From Trichostrongylus colubriformis (lineage: Eukaryota; Nematoda; Chromadorea; Rhabditida; Trichostrongylidae): a DNA stretch of 64,000 bases. The notes under the pieces are model-generated. The model searched no databases and was not told the origin of the DNA. It saw only the letters and a program-made list of their open reading frames with translations. Location: contig CAXBUJ010000043.1 in assembly GCA_963978905.1 (NCBI GenBank), forward strand, positions 1 through 64,000, read 5' to 3'. Every line of letters starts with the position of its first letter. Position 1 is the first letter of the stretch. The translations under genes were made by a program, and so were the position numbers. Positions 55,593 to 64,000 of this stretch are shown here, piece by piece.

Positions 55593-56985
55593 TGGTGGGA
55601 ATAGAAGGAGAAAGCTCAATATTGGAACGGACACGTGCTGCAGCAGAGCGAATGCAACGGCAACAGGAAGAGCGACTGCGTCAGCGCTACGCCTCCATGT
55701 TACCGGAAACGGCTGATCCTGGTAGTGTACTCAGCTACATGCAAGAGCTAAATAGCAGGCAATATGACGGAGGACTGGGGTATTATCAAACTGAATACGA
55801 ACGACAGTGCTTCAACCTACGACGATTAGCCCAGCCGATACAGGTGAGTTCAGTTCACATGCAACATCATCATCTGCATTTCATGAAATGTGTTAAGGAC
55901 TTCCCATGGCTGGAAATCCGCGATATCCAAAGCATCGGTGGAAGAGGGTTGTTCGCCAAGGTCCCGATTCTGAAAGACCAAGTCGTCAGTGATTATAGGT
56001 GACGCAATCTCTTATTACTCTAGTGAAAGATTTAATGTCATTTGTATAAAATACGGGGTCTAATGGACATGTCTTCCAGAGGTTTGTTTATCACTCATGA
56101 TGAGCGTCTTAACATGAGAATGGATCCTGCGGATGAGACCCTAGTCGGTGATTATGAAGTGGAATATAACGGTAAGCGATAGTCTGGATGTTACTCAGCA
56201 AGGCCTCACACACTAGTAATATTTCAGCATACCTCACGGATGAACGAGGAAGTCGTAGGCAAGAGAAGTACTCAATACTTGCGCATGATCCCATAAATAA
56301 AGGGGCCGTGACATTAGACCGCCTTTTCAATCATAGCAGCAGGCACAACAATCTCTACACGCACAAGCCTCATCAACGAGATCCCACTGACCAAGGCCGA
56401 CAATTGCAGCTTCTAGTGCTTTTCAAAGCTTCGCGAGACATAAATGTGAGAAACAACAGTTTGCATCGTTTTCATTTCATCTCAGTTTTGTCGGAACAAT
56501 TCTCCGATTACGTGGTTTCCAGGTTGGTGAACAGCTAATGTGGAATTATGGTAGGCATTATAGCGAAACTACATCTGTACCTATGCCATGTTTGTGCCAG
56601 GAGTGTCAGCCACAATTGGGTGAGATTACTGTAATGAACATGTCATCGTCAATACAACTCTCATACAACAATGCATATCCTCGTTACAGAGTCATCCGCA
56701 CAGCTCCGCATACCTGTTATGATTCCTCCCAGAATTGAGGTGATCCCATCTGACGATAGCTCCTGTTCGCAACAAATGGCCATCTCGCATAGAATAGCGA
56801 TTCAGCGGGCGATAGACGTGCGAAACGTTATCACGTCTCGCAACGTTTTCTATTCACTGAACGTCAAAACGCGTGTAGCTGGCCTCGTTCCTCCATCTGG
56901 TCCGAACATGCTCGTTTCTCCGTCTGATGCGTACCGACACAGCCGGCTTATGTTTCTGGGCTCAGAGGTATACGTTGAAAAATAA
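55593..56985 (+). CDS. SET-domain protein, partial 5' (about 350 aa), right-arm copy
   Basis: Exons 55593-55843, 55898-55998, 56080-56171, 56228-56445, 56523-56619 and 56690-56985 join with matching phases. Exon 1 is helical and Arg/Gln-rich (RMQRQQEERLRQRY). Exon 2 has GGRGLFAKV, the start of the SET domain. Exon 4 has LFNHSSRHNN, the NHS..xN cofactor motif. Exon 5 has GEQLMWNYG, equivalent to GEELTFDYG with the catalytic Tyr, then a Cys-rich CLCQEC post-SET-like end. SET proteins transfer methyl from S-adenosylmethionine to lysine, often on histones. The C-terminal exon has no known domain and ends YVEK with TAA. Missing upstream exons are replaced here by the CR1-like element. Confidence 0.82.
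56980..56985 (+). terminator. Poly(A) signal overlapping the SET-gene stop
   Basis: The last codons GAA AAA TAA read AAAAATAAATTC, so AATAAA overlaps the stop codon. The same arrangement is mirrored at the left-arm gene end near 30928. Confidence 0.5.
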
Positions 56986-56999
56986 ATTCAAATATATGC

Positions 57000-58789
57000 T
57001 TATTCATATTTGCTCAATGTACTTCCTTTTAGGATCGCTATCCTATATCGGGAAACGATGCCAATGCACCACCGGAAGCATGACATGACATGAGACATGA
57101 GCATGACAAATGTGACCAGAAAGATGTGAGTTTGAACTTGATCCAGGAGAGGGGAAGGAAACTTTGCGAACCATTTTTCCACCGAAAACCCCTTTTCGCT
57201 AACACCCCTCCTTTCACATGGAAAAAACATCTAGCATTATCTAGCTGCTGTAGGAATGAAGGCGTGGAAGCGCCCTCTGCACGCTTTCACGTGTATGCGA
57301 GCTTGCAACATAAACGTGACGACGCGTCCCCCCCCCCCCCCCGACGCACACTGACCTTGGGAACTTAGGCTTAAGTGCAGAGGGTAAGGAATTCGTGAGT
57401 GGATGGATCAACATCCATCGGCAAGATGGGTTTGAGTAAAAAGTGGCTCATCCTCCGACGATCTTCTCCCTTCCCAAGTTCACTGATACTCACATTCCCT
57501 TGGCCATGTTTATGATGCAATGGTGCGCGATACGTTTTGTTTGTGTCATGAAACGTGAAGTTGCGCCTCTCCCTGGACCCAAATTGCCCTTCACCACGAA
57601 CTAGCCAACGATTTTAGAAACTACTAAAAGAACTGGAGAAGAAGAATCGAATGTCGCATTGAGTAAATTATAGAGATGGAGATGGAGCACGTCGAATCGC
57701 ATGGTGGAAAATGAAACGCACAAAACCTAGAACGATATATGCACTCTGCTATGTTCACAATGGCATGACGGAAAGCGCAACATCTTACTGAAGCTTTTGA
57801 AAATGCCGGGAAGTCATAATCTTAACCAACAAGTCACGCACTCAGGTTCAGAATAAAATAGCAGCAAAAGGTAATTCGAAACTGAAAAGTGGCGCGAGTT
57901 GATGTGCACACATGCAAATCATGGACATTTAAAGCAACCTTCGGCTTGTTCCAGTGGCGACTCAGCTGGCCAGCTACTTAATGTTGTGAGTTTCCTCATA
58001 AAGCATTTTACTTTTGTTGACTTTGTCTGAACATGAGGAACTGCCTATAGGAACATAGTTCGGTGCTACTGGAGTTAGGGGGGGGGGGCAATCAACAAAA
58101 GCGTAAGTCGCTCCCAATTTCTGCTTATAGGCACAGCCGCTTCGGCATAACTCCATTAGATTGAATGCACATTAACTACACTACGACATTTAATTGAAAT
58201 TCAACTAAAAACAAAAACATAAACTCAAAGAATGAAAACAGTTTTTACTCTCGCGCTACTCTGTAGTAATGGAGACAATCACAAGTAATGAACTTAACAG
58301 TCCAAAAAAGCAACCGCTGCTAAAACACAGCGTTGCGTACGAGGCGCTCTGCAAAGAGAGATAAAAGTACAGCGGCTATAAAAAACACCCTCATGGATAT
58401 GATCCACGTCTTAATAAAAGCGATTACACATTGAACGATTCATAACGAAAAAGCAATTAATCAATGTACTCTGAAACTCACATATAACTTTCGCTTGCAC
58501 ACTGTAAGGAAAATTTCTAGTAATCCCTATAACACACTGCTTGGAAATATTGAGATAATGTCAGTTCAGTATTCCAAACATGGGATTATATTGTTGAAAA
58601 GCTTCTTCGAAAACACTGCACTTATCTCCCTTGAGTGCTTCGCAAATAATGGGGACCGAAGACAAGGCGCTTTCTATGGTTCATGGAGTAACAAGCCGCA
58701 AATTTGACATAGGTCCAAGACAGGACCTATGGTGCTGAGCGAGTTAGGGGGGCCACTATACGCATAGGTTGCGCCCAATCACATGTGTA
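57000..58789. other. Right-arm intergenic DNA, no supported gene
   Basis: Mirror of 29126-30927, including a C homopolymer near 57329-57342 and the two related G/C-tract segments. No gene is recognised. Confidence 0.5.
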
Positions 58790-59480
58790 AAAACGAAAAC
58801 AAAACCTTAACCCAGCGAAACAGGAGGAGCGATGCAATACGACGCAATAGAGCAAGGAAAGGATGCGTCCAGTTTGTAAATTCTAATCCATAATACCCAT
58901 TTTTTGAGACAACACACAACTCAAAAAAAGTGTCTCAAAAATGGATATTGTGAATTAGGAATCTCTCACAGTCGCACACCTGAAATGAACGCGAATCGAT
59001 GCAACATGAGTACAGTGAACAAGTGTTTTGATAACCTATAAAACACATAATACTTACCTCTAGTGAGAGCTACATTTGAGAAAAAAAAGAAATCAATCTC
59101 TGAATGACGATGAAGAACAATCTATGAAACATTCCATTTAACTGCAGTGCATTTCGCAGGCAAGCTGCGGAAGTGAAGTCTGCATCCGCATAAGTAAAAA
59201 TATGACGCGATTAAAAGAAAATATCATAATCCATGAAATCCAACGAATAACGCGAAAAAAGTGAAGTGTGCAGTCGCACACTTCACCTTTTTCACTTGTT
59301 ATCGTATTCTATGCCTTTCTCAATAATAAGGCATACAACACTGAATTCCAAAAAATGGCCATCACAGCTGGCCGTTCTGAAAAAATCGGCTTTAAGAAAT
59401 GCATTATGCCTTTCCCGTTGGGTAAGGCATGAAATAAATCATAGGATTAATTAGAAGGGCGATTATTTTAGAAAAACCAG
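58790..59480 (+). repeat. Hairpin-rich repeat family, right-arm copy
   Basis: Same order of blocks as 48960-49650. The palindrome GTGAAGTGTGC-AGTC-GCACACTTCAC lies near 59261-59287, followed by GGCATACAACACTGAATTCC and a CTGGCCG block. Confidence 0.75.
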
Positions 59481-62400
59481 ACAACTTATTTGCACGAAAT
59501 TTTGCATAGTCATGGAATCGAGGACTCTGAATTCAATGGTGTCACCAATCGCTTATGAAGTTCAGCACCAACGAAGATATGGAGCATCCAAAAAACCTGT
59601 GTTTTCAGCTTTGTTCTGTTCTTCAACGGAATCCCTCAAGCAATCGCCTTGGAGCCGTGGTAGCTACTGACAAGGGGTATCCCCGCGTACGTAGCGGCTG
59701 CGCTCGCCTCGTCGCACGCATGCAGGACGGCCATGAACCCGCGCGGCACTGCTCCAGCATAGCCATCAACAAGTTCATGGACCCATAACTCCCTTCATAC
59801 TGAACGGTTTTAGCTCAAATTTGGAACATAGCTTACATATAGGCTTCTATGCATACACTTCTACTACTAGCCCCAGATTTCCACTGTATCAGTATTTTGC
59901 CATTTGTCAGCCAGAGCTCATTTGGCCGTCAAGTATAGTGTATCCTTGAAAACAAAAGATTGAAAACAAAGACAAGAAACGAAAAATTTATTCGCTAATT
60001 CTTCCCTACAATCACACCCATGGGTAGCTGAATGCCTCCTCGCGTGTGGCCTTCTTCTTCCTCTTTGACCAAATCACCATTTTTCACTGGAATACTCACC
60101 ACTAAAGCAGATTCGCACAGTGCATTTTCAACAATGAATTCACTATGAACCATGGATAAACACCAGCAGTAGCACATCGCTGACCAGTCGTGCCCACAGA
60201 AGAAGGTCAGCCATCATTCTTTCGATCCTCTGCGCGTGTTCACTCCATCTCAGACCTGAGTCTATCATAATTTTTATCCGAAACAGCGAAAATAGGATCT
60301 TATCAATTCAATCAAATAACTTATGCGCATGACACCTATGAATGATAAAAAGAAATGCTTATGAAGTGACCTCATGTGCTGCATGTGAGTGCCTCCTTTC
60401 TACACTCTCCTTAGGTCCATCATCTGTGACCCTTAGCTGGCTGCGCCACCAATGAGCATCTACAAGAGAATAAACATGGGTACAGCTATTCTTTCTAATA
60501 CTGTAATAACTTGTAATAATAACTCAAAAGTGCGACAGATGTATCACCTCTGACACTTACTGATCCCATTATGATTAGTGGACATGAATAAGAACACAAC
60601 CGTACGTCTACTGATCTCCAAAAGCAAATTCCATGCCCATTTTGTGGGTGGTTTTGCAACACATTCCAACACTTCAAAGGCATTCAGCTCTTGCTGAATT
60701 TCAACTTTTCACAAGATAGGACTGGCAATGGATACCTTGCTCCAATCGAAGAAACATCTATAATCGAATAGATCGATTTGCTAATTAATGATCGGCGTGA
60801 ATTTCATCTGTGGTACCTGTCTGCTGGGACCACCTATAGCGCATCGACTTTGCCATGCTACGCGGCTGACGGTGGCGTCGTGAGCATGCTGTGACAACCC
60901 TGCACGAAGGTGCACACGTTCACGAAGACCACGGCGCGACTTTAGCGGACCCGTCACCGAGTTCAGCTCTGCTCATAATGGAATGATAAGGATGAAAATT
61001 TGAGTGTGGCACATATATATGTGAAAGGATCAGCTTTGCTGCTATGGGGAGCTCGGATGGCCAGATTCTATCACTACTTCCCAACTCGGTGACTGAACGT
61101 CCTTCGTTATCCAGTAGAAAAAATATAAAACCCTAAGACTGTTTGTTGAACTACGTGAAATTCCGTGGTGACAGGCTTTTGTATGGAGACCAGTTGAGCA
61201 AGCGATCAGTACTGCGCTCATCACAATGTAAATTCATGCGATATGGGCTTCTTTGATATCGGTGGATCAATGTCATCAATAAGTTCGCGCAGTACTGTGC
61301 TCAACTGATCACTTTATATCAAGCACAAATGATGCAGCCGTCACAAATTTCTTAGATTCCACAAGTGTCCTGTCGCTCTATGAGATTCGAGAAAAACGCA
61401 GATGACAAAGGATAACTAAACACGGATTCAGACATTACATTACCTTTCGAAATAATGATGTTTCCTATCGAAAGCAGGTGAACTAACAGCTGTATTCTAT
61501 TCACGGCGAAGAGCAAAAAGGCAAAAGCTCACTTTTCCCGTCATCAATGTTTCCTTTACACATTACATTACACCATGAATATCAACGCTCCAAGATCACC
61601 GCAAACAAAAAACAGATTTCACCACACAGTTTCAGACTCGTACCAACCCATCTACCATTTTCCAAGATTCTGATATCCACCATTACACCACGTGAGATAA
61701 GAACTACATTCCAAACAAACGAAAAAAGATATAAACTAACAGGGCACTGTAGACAAGTCGACAGATATGAAGGAAGACTTCCTTAGCGTTTAATTTATGG
61801 TGATGATGAAAATATAATTAATTATTGTATTAGTATCGAGTAAAGAAAAGCAGGTGGAGCGATTGGCAGGAAATTTATCGAAAGAAGTAACGCGATTTTT
61901 AAATATACACAAGGGTAGCACAAAAGTGCTGGAAAAATAACAAAAACCCTTGTTTTTTGCGTTATTTCGCAATGAATCTTAATTTTTATAGAATATGGTT
62001 ATGTATGGTCTAACATATTGGGCAATTGACTTCCGCGGTTTCGCTGACGAATGCGCCTTTTTCGTTAGGAGTTTCTACAAGATGTATGAATGTGGCTGGG
62101 TCTCACGGGTGCAGCGTTGAATTTCTTGCTTTCAATGCACGCATACTTCGTATTTGTCAGTAATGACCTGATATCAACTAACACAATATAACATAATTCG
62201 CAATAGATCTATGGAGCCAACTTTGGCCTTGAAATACGACAGAGTATACAGCAGATCAAATAGTGATTTGAATGAGTCACATAGTTTGAAGTTTTTACGT
62301 TTTTAATTATAGTGAAACATATTTTTTTATTGCACTCCATTTACGATTCTCTCTTGATCTCAGCATTTTTTTTAGACACGATCAATGATACACTTGTGCT

Positions 62401-62850
62401 GAGCCTTACAGACGGCAGTCAGCATGAGTCGATAACCGTTAGCATAGTTTTAAATAGTAATATCTCTGGAGGGCTACCATCAGTAATCTGACCTAACCTT
62501 AAAGGCTTAGAAACACATATAAACCCACCACCGTGAAAATTCCAGCACAAGATGCCAAGCTTCAGCTCTAAATTTTCATAAGGTCCTTTGGTTTAATTAT
62601 GCCGCTGTGGATTGTTTCACTTTTAGCATTCTTTTGTAATTTTTGAAAGGATACTCGACGTTTTGTATAACTCATATGTTTCAGCCTACAAGCTTCAAAA
62701 AAGGCGATTCACCGAAACATTAGCCGAATGATAAAATATCGCAATTCTCCGTTTTTATGCTCCTCCTGAAGTACACAGTAACACACTGATTCAGGAGAAA
62801 TGGTTCGAAAATGACACGACTTTTCGAATGAGTATAAATATGTACTCCAC
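59481..62850. other. Right-arm intergenic DNA, no supported gene
   Basis: Mirror of 25064-28438. It contains the dispersed repeat at 60919-61078 and a promoter-like module at 61473-61530 resembling the SXP/RAL-2 upstream region. The open stretch 61547-61786 after that module has no DUF148 features. Confidence 0.5.
60919..61078 (-). repeat. Dispersed repeat, copy 3
   Basis: Reverse-complement match to 26836-26995 (palindrome partner) and to 10187-10345. Confidence 0.8.
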
Positions 62851-62997
62851 AAGAAGCAGATGAACTAACATCTACAATCTATCTGCGGCAAAGGGCAAAA
62901 GCACCACCAGAAAAGAGAGATATAAAGAGCACACCGATCATCAGGGCAGCACAGCAGTCTCTCGCACTGCACAGTGAATCCCTTTTTGCTCTTTCAG
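62851..62997 (+). promoter_or_regulatory. SXP/RAL-2 upstream region with TATA box and acceptor
   Basis: TATAAAG lies at 62921-62927 and CTTTCAG ends at 62997, 117 bases before the ATG, possibly a trans-splice acceptor or the end of a leader intron. The stretch 62851-62902 (AAGCAGATGAACTAACATCT...) parallels 61473-61530 (AAGCAGGTGAACTAACAGCT...), so a shared cis-element or an old duplication is likely. Confidence 0.5.
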
Positions 62998-63114
62998 TAA
63001 CTACTTTCTCTCTAGTTTCCGTTTTCTCGTGAATTTTATTTATTTTATTATAATGGTATCATTTTGAAAGCTGTGCAAACTTCAATTTAGCAAACAATTG
63101 TTTAGACATTCGCA

Positions 63115-63787
63115 ATGAAGCTCGAGATCATACTGCTCGTTTCTGCTGCTGTAGCAGCTCAGCGCTCCGTTGGAGCTCCGCTTCCCAGAGCCCCTAAAGT
63201 TCACTACGGGCCTCCTCCATTGCCACGAGAGCTAGCATATTTTGTTCGTACAGAAGCTCGAAGAGACTACTGGAGAATTATATCCAACAAAACATTAACA
63301 ATCGGTGAGCAAGAGAACAAAATCAAACGATGGGCTGAAGACAATGGTATTTGGGTGAGTGAAGGGTTTGTGAATAAAATATGAGCAGTTCCAGGCAGCA
63401 TCCTTCACCCGCTTACATTTCAGGACAAAGTAGAGGCAATCGAAGATGACAGGATGGAGTTTAGAAATGCAATAAAGAAGGAAGTTAAGCACGTTATAGA
63501 CTTCCTTCCACAAGCGTTTAAGCAGTTTTTCCGAGTAGTTGAAGACAAAAACTTGACTCCTGACGAAATCACGCAAAGAAAAAGGGAACTTAAGAAACTC
63601 AATCCTGAGGTGAGCGGATTTTTAAATTCCAATTTTTTTCTCATCCATCTTCAGGTATATCTTAGCCTTGATGCCAGTGTTCGTTTATCTCTGCAGTCAA
63701 TTAGCCTTTTAGGTATTCCGTACGTTGAAGTTTATCTTCGAGCAATTCATGCAAGGTTATGGCCCCTATGGTAATGGTGGATTATGA
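63115..63787 (+). CDS. SXP/RAL-2 (DUF148) secreted protein, right-arm copy
   Basis: Exons 63115-63354, 63424-63609 and 63713-63787 join in phase 0 to give 166 residues, a typical length. Residues 1 to about 21 form a signal peptide (MKLEIILLVSAAVAA, cleavage near Gly-Ala). DUF148 follows: ARRDYWRIISNKTLTIGEQ, RWAEDNGIW, the charged helix with EVKHVIDFLP, LNPEVF, and the FIFEQF..GYGPYG tail. This order is characteristic of the nematode-only SXP/RAL-2 family. The protein is presumably secreted. Introns are short with GTGAGT/GTGAGC donors and TTTCAG/TTTTAG acceptors. A frame reading through the second intron gives an alternative C-terminus but lacks the family tail. Confidence 0.92.
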
Positions 63788-64000
63788 CAGTTGATTCTGA
63801 GTTCTGTTACAAAAACTGCCTCCTTAACCTATGTTCTGCTTACAGCATTCGCAGAATGAAGCAATGACGACGATGCTATGTAGCGGCGTTCAGCACGATT
63901 TTAAAATTTGCTGGTGGCAGTACTGTTATATCTGAGGTCCTTTTATTTCAAATAAATTTTCGGAAAAGCGATTAGCTCAGAAGTGTAGTTGAGTCACACC

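Larger units (their letters stand above)
53114..64000. repeat. Right arm of a giant inverted repeat
   Basis: Reverse complement of 23914-34799 to the end of the window. It starts CACTATCTAG directly after the 18S fragment, with no spacer. Substitutions are relatively frequent in the first 1.2 kb or so and rare afterwards. Confidence 0.95.

Noticed and set aside
63454..63774. 106-codon frame as an alternative SXP/RAL-2 product
   Set aside because: It reads through the second intron. The spliced form restores the family's LNPEVF and FIFEQF tail.
1..64000. tRNA genes
   Set aside because: I looked for GGTTCGAATCC-type B boxes. Only 18S matches appeared, with no cloverleaf context.

Overview
The window looks like nuclear DNA of a parasitic nematode, probably a strongylid or hookworm relative. 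The evidence is a duplicated SXP/RAL-2 (DUF148) secreted-protein gene, short introns with TTTCAG-type acceptors, a nematode-type 18S rDNA fragment, and dense nematode-style transposons (Ty3, BEL/Pao, RTE, CR1-like, hAT, mariner-like). There are no bacterial operons, CRISPR arrays or tRNAs that I can see. All family names come from motif reading, not database searches.

Layout. 1-9362: 3' part of a GC-richer, uninterrupted Ty3-like LTR retroelement. Its first frame, open at the window edge, carries an envelope-like segment fused to protease, RT, RNase H and integrase. A second ORF encodes a complete UPF1-type SF1 helicase. 9363-18764: decayed ZSWIM8/EBAX-1-like gene, with a mariner-type element in an intron and a 4051-bp hAT element with perfect 8-bp TSDs inside an exon. 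18752-23820: RTE fragments in both orientations. 23914-34799: left arm of a very large inverted repeat, holding a SXP/RAL-2 gene, a SET-domain gene and most of a CR1-like element. 34800-53113: unique centre with the CR1 5' part, a multi-exon minus-strand gene with a zinc-finger-like motif, several repeat families, a BEL/Pao 5' fragment and a truncated 18S rDNA. 53114-64000: right arm, a near-identical reverse complement of the left arm that runs off the window.

How it fits together. The helicase ORF lies between integrase and a candidate 3' LTR, where env usually sits, and a good splice acceptor precedes it. I read this as a retroelement that has acquired a helicase and carries an envelope-like domain on the other side of pol. 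This is the best candidate for an undescribed system. The second major structure is the palindrome: arms of at least 10.9 kb, about 18.3 kb apart, with one inner end fused bluntly to interrupted 18S rDNA. It is either a recent inverted segmental duplication or an assembly fold-back, and long reads across 53114 would decide.

The SET and SXP/RAL-2 gene models are supported by splice sites whose phases agree. Large parts of 24.8-30.9, 41.6-49.0, 57.0-58.8 and 59.5-62.8 kb hold no gene I can support.
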